DNA of 64,000 bases from Agromyces sp. ISL-38 (lineage in GTDB: Bacteria; Actinomycetota; Actinomycetes; Actinomycetales; Microbacteriaceae): NCBI RefSeq assembly GCF_018613935.1, contig NZ_JAGGPF010000012.1:156670-220669 (forward strand). The letters are read 5' to 3'. Both the position numbers and the translations under genes were made by a program. Below, one piece after another: positions 57,789 to 64,000 of the stretch. The stretch's first letter is position 1. Each line of letters starts with the position of its first letter. A model generated the notes under the pieces. The model was given only the letters and a program-made list of their open reading frames with translations. It was not told the DNA's origin and did not search any database.

Positions 57789-59321
57789 ATGACCATCGAT
57801 GGCATCGCCACTCCCGGCAAGATCATCGCCGTGCACCTCAACTACCCGTCGAGGGCGGCGCAGCGAGGCCGCACGCCCTCCACGCCGAGCTACTTCCTGA
57901 AGCCGGCCTCCTCGCTCGCGCCGACCGGCGGCACCCTCGAGCGCCCCGTCGGCACCGAGCTCCTCGCCTTCGAGGGCGAGATCGCGCTCGTGATCGGCGA
58001 GCCCGCACGCCGGGTCTCCCCCGCCGACGGGTGGAGCCACGTCGCATCCGTCACCGCGGCGAACGACTTCGGCATCTACGACCTACGCGCTGCCGACAAG
58101 GGCTCGAACGTGCGCTCGAAGGGCGGCGACGGCTTCACGCCGCTCGGCCCAGCGCTCATTCCCGCGGCATCCGTCGACCCGGCGGGCCTCCGCGTGCGCA
58201 CGTGGGTGAACGGCGCGCTCGTGCAGGAGGACTCGAGCAGCACGCTGCTCTTCCCGTTCGGGCAGCTCGTCGCCGACCTCTCCCAGCTCATGACCCTCGA
58301 GACGGGCGACGTCATCCTCACGGGCACGCCTGCCGGTTCGTCGGTCGTCGTGCCGGGCGACGTCGTCGAGGTCGAGGTGGATGCCCCGGATGCCGCGGGC
58401 GCCCCCACCTCAGGCCGCCTCGTGACGACGATCACCGAGGGCACGGCGCCCTTCGGGGACTTCGGCACGAAGCCCGCGACCGACGATCTGCAGCGCATCG
58501 AGGCGTGGGGCGATCGCGAGCGCGCCGGCCTGGCCGAGCCCGCGCCTGATCCCGAGCCTGATCCCGAGCCTGCGCCCGAGCCCGCGGCCGAGCCCGCGCC
58601 CGAGCCCGCGCCCGATCCCGCCTTCGAACTGACCCCTGAACTCCGCGAGCGCCTCTCGAGCGTCGGCGTGGCGACCCTCTCGGTGGCGCTCCGCAAGCGC
58701 GGCTACCACGACGTCTTCATCGAGGGAGTGCACGCGAACCGTCCGGGCCGCCGCCTCGTCGGGCGCGCGAAGACCCTGCGGTTCATCGCCTTCCGGCCCG
58801 ACCTCTTCGAGCGCCACGGCGGCGGCTTCAACGCGCAGAAGCAGGCGTTCGACACGGTCGAGCCCGGCGAGGTGCTCGTGATCGAAGCCCGCGGCGAGCG
58901 CGGCACCGGCACCGTGGGCGACGTGCTCGCCCTGCGCGCCCAGGTGCGCGGCGCCGCCGGCATCGTCACCGACGGCGGCGTGCGCGACGCCGAGGTCGTC
59001 GCCGGATTCGAGATCCCGGTGTTCTCGCAAGGCCCGCACCCGTCGGTGCTGGGGCGCAAGCACGTGCCATGGGAGACGGATGTCACGATCACGTGCGGCG
59101 GCGCGGCCGTGCAGCCCGGCGACGTCATCGTGGGCGACGGCGACGGCGTCATCGTGATCCCACCGCACCTCGTCGAGGAGGTGGTGGCCGAGGCGGTCGC
59201 GCAGGAGCGGGAGGACGCGTACGTCGCCGAGCAGGTCGCTGGCGGGGCATCCGTCGATGGACTCTTCCCCATGAACGCCGACTGGAAGGCGCGCTACCGC
59301 GCGGAGGTGGAGGACCGATGA
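57789..59321 (+). CDS. Fumarylacetoacetate hydrolase-family and RraA-family fusion protein
   Basis: A 510-residue two-domain protein. Residues 1-240 are an FAH-fold enzyme like HpaG, with FEGEIALVIGEPAR, ANDFGIYDLR and KGGDGFTPLGPAL. Residues 250-278 are a Pro-Glu-Pro-Ala linker. Residues 280-510 are an RraA-like domain with the GGVRD motif (396-400) of hydroxy-oxo-acid aldolases. The FAH part probably decarboxylates or isomerises the ring-cleavage product. The RraA part may act as a later aldolase or decarboxylase. ATG 57789 is weakly served by a ribosome site. The next gene overlaps by ATGA. Confidence 0.9.
   Translation: MTIDGIATPGKIIAVHLNYPSRAAQRGRTPSTPSYFLKPASSLAPTGGTLERPVGTELLAFEGEIALVIGEPARRVSPADGWSHVASVTAANDFGIYDLRAADKGSNVRSKGGDGFTPLGPALIPAASVDPAGLRVRTWVNGALVQEDSSSTLLFPFGQLVADLSQLMTLETGDVILTGTPAGSSVVVPGDVVEVEVDAPDAAGAPTSGRLVTTITEGTAPFGDFGTKPATDDLQRIEAWGDRERAGLAEPAPDPEPDPEPAPEPAAEPAPEPAPDPAFELTPELRERLSSVGVATLSVALRKRGYHDVFIEGVHANRPGRRLVGRAKTLRFIAFRPDLFERHGGGFNAQKQAFDTVEPGEVLVIEARGERGTGTVGDVLALRAQVRGAAGIVTDGGVRDAEVVAGFEIPVFSQGPHPSVLGRKHVPWETDVTITCGGAAVQPGDVIVGDGDGVIVIPPHLVEEVVAEAVAQEREDAYVAEQVAGGASVDGLFPMNADWKARYRAEVEDR
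58536..58622 (+). repeat. PEPA-coding tandem repeat linker
   Basis: Short in-frame repeats of GAGCCTGATCCC and GAGCCCGCGCCC encode alternating PEP, PAP and PDP tripeptides between the two enzyme domains. Such tracts are stiff, extended linkers and can vary in length by slippage. Confidence 0.8.
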
Positions 59322-60046
59322 GTGCCGAGAGGATGCGTCCCGTCGAGAGCAAATCGCAGCAGGCCTACCGCTTCATCCGCGCGCGCATCGACGACGGCCG
59401 ATACGTGCCGGGGTTCCGGCTCGTGCTGGGGCAGATCGCGCGCGAGCTCGACGTGAGCGTCGTTCCGGTGCGCGAGGCGATCCGGCTGCTCGAGGCCGAG
59501 GGGCTCGTGACGTTCGAGCGCAACGTCGGCGCACAGGTCGCCCTCATCAAGGAGACCGAGTACCTGCACACGATGCAGACGCTCTCGATCGTGGAGGGCG
59601 CCGCCACCTCGATGTCGGCGCCGTACCTCACCCCCGGGCATCTGCACCGTGCGCGCGAGATCAACGAGCGGATGCGGCAGACGCTCGACGACTTCGACCC
59701 GCACCGCTTCACCGCGCTGAACCTCGAGTTCCACGCCGTGCTCTTCGAGGAGTGCCCGAATCCGCACATCCTCGATCTCGTGCACCGCGGATGGAACCGC
59801 ATGAAGATGCTGCGCGATTCCTCGTTCAGCTTCGTGCCGGGGCGGGCACGCGACTCGGTCGACGAGCACGAGCGCCTCGTCGCACTCATCGAGTCCGGCG
59901 CCCAGCCGCTCGAGATCGAGCTCGCGGCCCGGCAGCATCGCGTCGCGACCCTCGACGCGGTGCTCGCCTACCAGGCCGCGCACAAGCTCCCGGCCGGCCA
60001 GACGACCGTCGAGCCCGATCACGCTCTCGCCACGTCGAACGACTAG
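59318..60046 (+). CDS. GntR family transcriptional regulator (FCD type)
   Basis: A 242-residue regulator. The winged helix spans about 15-80 (QQAYRFIRARIDDGRYVPGFRL, then VPVREAIRLLEAEGLV) and the C-terminal FCD ligand-binding helical domain spans about 95-220. GGAGG precedes ATG 59318, which overlaps the fusion gene stop. Its place inside the meta-cleavage operon marks it as the local regulator. The ATCGTATAC sites at 44394, 56073 and 57750 are its most likely targets. Confidence 0.9.
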   Translation: MSAERMRPVESKSQQAYRFIRARIDDGRYVPGFRLVLGQIARELDVSVVPVREAIRLLEAEGLVTFERNVGAQVALIKETEYLHTMQTLSIVEGAATSMSAPYLTPGHLHRAREINERMRQTLDDFDPHRFTALNLEFHAVLFEECPNPHILDLVHRGWNRMKMLRDSSFSFVPGRARDSVDEHERLVALIESGAQPLEIELAARQHRVATLDAVLAYQAAHKLPAGQTTVEPDHALATSND

Positions 60047-60054
60047 GACTGAAC

Positions 60055-61581
60055 ATGACCCACCACATCCCCGAGGGACTGCCTGACCGCATCCGGCACT
60101 ACATCGACGGCGAGTTCGTCGACTCGGTCGGCGGCGAGACCTTCGACGTGCTCGACCCCGTCTCGAACGAGACGTACGTGCAGGCCGCCGCCGGCCAGAA
60201 GGCCGACATCGACCTCGCCGTCGCCGCCGCTCGCCGGGCGTTCACCGACGGTCCGTGGCCCCGGATGCTGCCGCGCCAGCGCGCGCGTGTGCTGCACCGC
60301 ATCGCCGACCTCGTCGAGGCGAGCGACGCGCGCCTCGCCGAGTTCGAGACCTTCGACACGGGCCTGCCGATCACGCAGGCGCTCGGGCAGGCGCAGCGCG
60401 CCGCCGAGAACTTCCGCTTCTTCGCCGACCTCATCGTCGCCCAGCGCGACGACACCTACAAGGTGCCCGGTCGCCAGGTGAACTACGTGAACCGCAAGCC
60501 CATCGGCGTCGCGGGCCTCATCACGCCGTGGAACACGCCGTTCATGCTCGAGTCGTGGAAGCTCGCGCCGGCGCTCGCCACCGGCAACACGGTCGTGCTG
60601 AAGCCAGCCGAGTTCACCCCGCTGTCGGCGAGCCTCTGGGCTGAGATCTTCCGCGAGGCGGGGGTGCCGAAGGGAGTGTTCAACCTCGTCAACGGGCTCG
60701 GCGAAGAGGCGGGCGACGCGCTCGTGAAGCATCCGGATGTGCCGCTCATCTCCTTCACCGGCGAGAGCCGCACCGGCCAGCTCATCTTCGGCAACGCCGC
60801 GCCGTTCCTGAAGGGCCTCTCGATGGAGCTCGGCGGCAAGTCGCCGGCCGTGGTCTTCGCCGACGCCGACCTCGAGGCGGCACTCGACGCGACCGTCTTC
60901 GGCGTGTTCTCGCTGAACGGCGAACGCTGCACGGCGGGCTCGCGCATCCTCGTCGAGCGCTCGATCTACGACGACTTCGTGTCGCGGTATGCCGAGCGGG
61001 CGCGCAACATCGTTGTCGGCGACCCGCATGATCCGGCGACCGAGGTGGGTGCGCTCGTGCACCCCGAGCACTACGAGAAGGTCATGTCCTACGTCGAGAT
61101 CGGCAAGGGCGAGGGGCGCCTCGTCGCCGGCGGCGGTCGGCCGCCGGGGCTGGACACGGGCAACTACGTCGCGCCGACCGTGTTCGCGGATGTCGCGCCC
61201 GACGCCCGCATCTTCCAGGAGGAGATCTTCGGCCCGGTCGTGGCGATCACGCCGTTCGAGTCCGACGAGGAGGCACTCGCCCTCGCGAACGACACCAAGT
61301 ACGGCCTCGCCGCCTACATCTGGACCAACGACCTGCAGCGGGCCCACAACTTCTCGCAGTCCGTCGAGGCGGGCATGGTGTGGCTCAACTCCAACAACGT
61401 GCGCGACCTCCGCACCCCGTTCGGCGGCGTGAAGGCGTCGGGCCTCGGCCACGAGGGCGGCTACCGCTCGATCGACTTCTACACCGACCAGCAGGCGGTG
61501 CACATCACCCTCAACGAAGCGCACTCGCCGCGCTTCGGCACGCGACAGGCCACGGCGCCCTTCGCCACCGCGAACCCCTGA
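60055..61581 (+). CDS. hpaE: 5-carboxymethyl-2-hydroxymuconate semialdehyde dehydrogenase
   Basis: A 508-residue aldehyde dehydrogenase of the HpaE group, which oxidises the homoprotocatechuate ring-cleavage product. Motifs are GLITPWNTPFM, VLKPAEFTPL, ISFTGESRTGQ, the Glu in MELGGKSPAVV and the catalytic Cys in NGERCTAGSR. ATG 60055 lies 8 nt after the GntR stop. HpaE assignment rests on overall family features and on position beside the dioxygenase. Confidence 0.9.
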   Translation: MTHHIPEGLPDRIRHYIDGEFVDSVGGETFDVLDPVSNETYVQAAAGQKADIDLAVAAARRAFTDGPWPRMLPRQRARVLHRIADLVEASDARLAEFETFDTGLPITQALGQAQRAAENFRFFADLIVAQRDDTYKVPGRQVNYVNRKPIGVAGLITPWNTPFMLESWKLAPALATGNTVVLKPAEFTPLSASLWAEIFREAGVPKGVFNLVNGLGEEAGDALVKHPDVPLISFTGESRTGQLIFGNAAPFLKGLSMELGGKSPAVVFADADLEAALDATVFGVFSLNGERCTAGSRILVERSIYDDFVSRYAERARNIVVGDPHDPATEVGALVHPEHYEKVMSYVEIGKGEGRLVAGGGRPPGLDTGNYVAPTVFADVAPDARIFQEEIFGPVVAITPFESDEEALALANDTKYGLAAYIWTNDLQRAHNFSQSVEAGMVWLNSNNVRDLRTPFGGVKASGLGHEGGYRSIDFYTDQQAVHITLNEAHSPRFGTRQATAPFATANP

Positions 61582-61582
61582 G

Positions 61583-61607
61583 CGGATGCCGCAGCCCGCG
61601 GCATCCG
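61583..61607. repeat. Intercistronic GGATGC hairpin
   Basis: CGGATGCCGC and GCGGCATCCG form a perfect 10-bp stem with a 5-nt loop, immediately after the hpaE stop. It could lower expression of the dioxygenase or stabilise the upstream message. No T-run follows. Confidence 0.6.
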
Positions 61608-61643
61608 ATCCCCTGATCTCACCCCGGAAGCAAGGAAGCTGAC

Positions 61644-62765
61644 ATGCAGATCCCCGAGCCCACCGTGACGGGCACCGACCCCATCCCGGCGCCCGCGAAC
61701 CCGATCCCGACGCCCTCCGCGACACCGCCCGACGTCGTTCGCTGCGCGTACCTCGAGCTCGTCGTGACCGACCTCTCCGCATCGCGCGCGTTCTACGTCG
61801 ACGTGCTCGGCCTCGTCGTCACTGAGGAGGACGAGCACCACATCTCGCTCCGCTCCTTCGAGGAGTTCATCCACCACAACCTCGTGCTGCGCGAAGGCCC
61901 GGTCGCCGCGGCCGCCGCGTTCGCCTATCGCGTGCGCACCCCCGAAGACCTCGACCGTGCGGTCGAGTTCTACACGGAGCTCGGATGCCGCGTCGAACGC
62001 CGGCCCGGAGGCTTCACCAAGGGCGTCGGCGACTCGGTGCGCGTCGAGGACCCGCTCGGCTTCCCCTACGAGTTCTTCCACGATGTCGAGCACGTCGAAC
62101 GCCTCGCGTGGCGCTACGACCTCTACACCCCCGGCGCGATCGTGCGGCTCGACCACTTCAACCAGGTCACCCCCGACGTGCCGCGCGCGGTGAAGTACAT
62201 GGAGGACCTCGGGTTCCGCGTCACGGAGGACATCCAGGACGAGGCCGGCACGACATACGCGGCGTGGATGCGGCGCAAGGCCACGGTGCACGACACCGCG
62301 ATGACGGGCGGCGACGGCCCGCGACTGCACCACATCGCGTTCTCGACGCACGAGAAGCACAACATCATCGCGATCTGCGACAAGCTCGGCGCGCTGCGGA
62401 TGTCGGACGTCATCGAGCGCGGACCGGGCCGTCACGGCGTCTCGAACGCGTTCTACCTGTACCTCCGTGATCCCGACGGGCACCGCGTCGAGATCTACAC
62501 GCAGGACTACTACACGGGCGACCCCGACAACCCCGTCGTCACGTGGGACGTGCACGACAACCAGCGCCGCGACTGGTGGGGCAACCCCGTCGTGCCGAGC
62601 TGGTACACCGAGGCCTCGCTCGTGCTCGACCTCGACGGCAACCCGCAGCCCGTGGTGGCCCGCACTGACGAGTCCGAGATGGAGGTCACGATCGGCGCCG
62701 ACGGATTCTCGTACACCCGCAAGGACGACGAGCAGCGCGGCTTCAAGCTCGGCAACACCCTGTAG
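61644..62765 (+). CDS. hpaD: 3,4-dihydroxyphenylacetate (homoprotocatechuate) 2,3-dioxygenase
   Basis: An extradiol ring-cleavage enzyme of the VOC fold, 373 residues. Metal ligands His171, His230 and Glu283 and second-sphere Asn173, His216 and Tyr273 all lie exactly 16 residues beyond the known Brevibacterium fuscum positions (155, 214, 267, 157, 200, 257). This strongly supports the assignment. The offset comes from a Pro-rich N-terminal extension of about 28 residues. GGAAGC precedes ATG 61644. It is the last gene of the island and is followed by a palindromic element. Confidence 0.95.
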   Translation: MQIPEPTVTGTDPIPAPANPIPTPSATPPDVVRCAYLELVVTDLSASRAFYVDVLGLVVTEEDEHHISLRSFEEFIHHNLVLREGPVAAAAAFAYRVRTPEDLDRAVEFYTELGCRVERRPGGFTKGVGDSVRVEDPLGFPYEFFHDVEHVERLAWRYDLYTPGAIVRLDHFNQVTPDVPRAVKYMEDLGFRVTEDIQDEAGTTYAAWMRRKATVHDTAMTGGDGPRLHHIAFSTHEKHNIIAICDKLGALRMSDVIERGPGRHGVSNAFYLYLRDPDGHRVEIYTQDYYTGDPDNPVVTWDVHDNQRRDWWGNPVVPSWYTEASLVLDLDGNPQPVVARTDESEMEVTIGADGFSYTRKDDEQRGFKLGNTL

Positions 62766-62786
62766 CCCCCCGGTGCCCGCGCCCAG

Positions 62787-62872
62787 GTCGTAACTCCGGA
62801 CGCTCGTGCCGACACCCCGAGCGCACGACCTTCGGTTCGGGCGTGTCGTCTGCGGCATCCGGAGTTGTGAAC
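62787..62872. repeat. Nested palindromic element, copy 2
   Basis: GTCGTAACTCCGGA, 9 nt, CGACACCCCGAG, variable loop, CGGGCGTGTCG, 9 nt, TCCGGAGTTGTGAAC. Same layout as copies 1 and 3 with different spacer sequence. It lies between the convergent ends of hpaD and the AbiEi-like gene. Confidence 0.8.
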
Positions 62873-62897
62873 ATCGAAGAGGTGCTCATCCGGACTC

Positions 62898-63884
62898 TCA
62901 CGGGCCACGCCCGTCACCCCAGAGGTGAACACCGCGCCGCATGAGCATGCGCACCGCATGGTCGATCGACTCCCAATCACCGAGGACCTGGCGGTGGCTG
63001 TACGAGATGTGCGCGTAGCCGACGGCCTTCAGCCATCCGATTCGTGCACGGTCCCGATCGAAGGCGCCGGGCGCGGTGTGCGGTTTCTCTCCATCGACGT
63101 CGAAGATCAGCCGCTCACCGATCAACAGGTCGGCCCAGTAGCCGCCCGGCATCGGCACTTGCGCGCGCAGCGGGACTCCTGCCGCACGGAATCGCTCCCG
63201 CGCGACCGTCTCGCCGACCGCCTGGCTCCCCGTGATCGAGCGTCGGGCGATCAATCGAAGCGACGGCGTCACGCCCTCCAGGAGCCGAGCGAACGCGGCA
63301 TCGTCGAGCAACTGCGGGCGCTCAGGCATCCAATCGACCCATTCGCGTGCCGAGTCGAGGGCACAGAGTGCGTCGAGCTCCGGGAGGCACGTGAGCATCT
63401 GGACGAGACACTCCTCGAGCGACACCCACGCTGCGCCGGTCGAACCGCCGCGCGCCCAATGCAGCCGTACCCCGGCTGACGCCTCACTCGGTCGGAGCCT
63501 CCGGCTCGAATCGTCGGGATGCCGCAGTCGCGTGGCATGGGCATCGACAGCGACGTGCAGTTCGTCGGGATCATGGAGCACTCGCAGCCCGTGCAGACGC
63601 GCGGCGGAGACGCACGCGAGCCGACCGCCGACATGCACTGCCCGCTTGACCGCAGGCGAGAGGCCCGGATCGGCGAACACGCCACGCCGAAGGCGCTCGA
63701 TCGCCCCGCGCTCGACGGCGGCGGCGATCCTCGGGCGACTCATGCCGGCCGCGAGCAGATCCGCCGCGGTGCACACGCCGCCGTGTGCGCGTGCCACCTC
63801 CTGGGCTCCGGACTTGCCCCGAGCCTCGCAGCCGCGAAGGAGGTATCCGTCGGCACTGCGTGACGTGTGGAGTATCGCCAGCAC
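62898..63884 (-). CDS. AbiEi-type N-terminal domain and endonuclease-fold (DUF559-like) protein
   Basis: A 328-residue protein. An AbiEi-like winged-helix domain lies at about 35-95 (HGGVCTAADLLAAGMSRPRIAAAVERGAIERLRRG in outline). The C-terminal region (about 255-328) has the PD-(D/E)XK-like pattern GYWADLLIGERLIFDVDGEKPH and is similar to DUF559/very-short-patch endonucleases. No toxin partner is adjacent, so an antitoxin role is doubtful. GTG 63884 has GAGG 6 nt upstream; GTG 63797 is an alternative. This family is abundant and of unknown function in Microbacteriaceae. Confidence 0.8.
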   Translation of the reverse strand: MLAILHTSRSADGYLLRGCEARGKSGAQEVARAHGGVCTAADLLAAGMSRPRIAAAVERGAIERLRRGVFADPGLSPAVKRAVHVGGRLACVSAARLHGLRVLHDPDELHVAVDAHATRLRHPDDSSRRLRPSEASAGVRLHWARGGSTGAAWVSLEECLVQMLTCLPELDALCALDSAREWVDWMPERPQLLDDAAFARLLEGVTPSLRLIARRSITGSQAVGETVARERFRAAGVPLRAQVPMPGGYWADLLIGERLIFDVDGEKPHTAPGAFDRDRARIGWLKAVGYAHISYSHRQVLGDWESIDHAVRMLMRRGVHLWGDGRGP

Positions 63885-63931
63885 GGGATGCCTCGGGAGG
63901 GGGAGTCGCCGAGCCGGCCGAGCGTGCGGAC

Positions 63932-64000
63932 CTCCGGATGCGCCGGGCGACACCCCGTACGGCCCTCAACGTCGAGCGGCGTGTCGCCCGGCGCATCCGG
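63932..64000. repeat. Nested palindromic element, copy 3 (cut by the window end)
   Basis: CTCCGGA, 9 nt, CGACACCCCG, variable loop, CGGCGTGTCG, 9 nt, TCCGG and then the window ends. Here the 9-nt spacers are also complementary, giving a 20-bp perfect stem (63934-63953 with 63981-64000). Confidence 0.75.

Noticed and set aside
58536..58622. CRISPR-like or minisatellite array
   Set aside because: The repeats are in frame and encode a Pro/Glu/Ala linker; units are 6-12 nt with no unique spacers.
62898..63884. Complete AbiE-type toxin-antitoxin system
   Set aside because: No AbiEii-like nucleotidyltransferase toxin is adjacent within the window.

Overview
The window is gene-dense, high-GC actinobacterial DNA, most likely from Microbacteriaceae (Agromyces or a close relative). 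This is inferred from codon use, frequent GTG starts, GTGA/ATGA gene overlaps, TANNNT -10 boxes placed 6-7 nt before start codons, and the very frequent word GGATGC/GCATCC. No tRNA, rRNA, CRISPR array, prophage or intact insertion sequence was seen. || 1-3870 (minus): nucleoside-type ABC importer (partial ATPase, two tandem BMP lipoproteins) below mannose-1-phosphate guanylyltransferase. 4100-10850 (plus): sdhCDAB, exonuclease III, trpS, an acetyltransferase and a HAD phosphatase. 10962-12149: membrane-anchored protein with an HEVGH motif. 12241-15960: FMN riboswitch followed by ribD-ribE-ribBA-ribH. 15970-18955: small membrane protein, MHS-type MFS transporter, a Met/Cys-rich putative copper-storage protein and an unknown protein. 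|| 19091-22420 (minus): ABC-2 exporter and a TetR regulator. 22529-27468: APC permease, YtcJ-like amidohydrolase, and pseudouridine catabolism (psuG, psuK). 27459-29705: tandem operator, a 75-residue HTH protein and an ABC exporter. 29835-31628: unknown protein, 2H phosphoesterase, DUF1622 protein. 31774-37645: thiamin genes (thiOSGF, thiE, and thiC under a TPP riboswitch). 37715-41151: GTP-dependent PEP carboxykinase divergent from a RamB/ScfR-like regulator. 41396-43783: SDR, thiolase and NIPSNAP protein. || 43780-44440 is a degraded, less dense junction with a nuclease remnant and a 42-residue membrane peptide. 44440-62765 is an accessory catabolic island. It holds an AraC regulator, a Zn alcohol dehydrogenase, an SDR remnant, MoaF-like and NTF2-like proteins, a branched-chain-type ABC importer with a fused permease-ATPase, a GMC oxidoreductase, an aldehyde dehydrogenase, and a homoprotocatechuate meta-cleavage set (hydratase, aldolase, FAH-RraA fusion, GntR regulator, semialdehyde dehydrogenase, 2,3-dioxygenase). 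Together they suggest uptake of an aromatic amine or alcohol, oxidation through aldehyde to acid, and ring cleavage to central metabolites. 4-hydroxyphenylacetate 3-hydroxylase and a separate HpaF isomerase are not in the window. The window ends with an AbiEi-like/endonuclease-fold protein. || Notable non-genic structure: a three-copy nested-palindrome element of about 86 bp, a genome word used both in codons and in hairpins, and several candidate operators.
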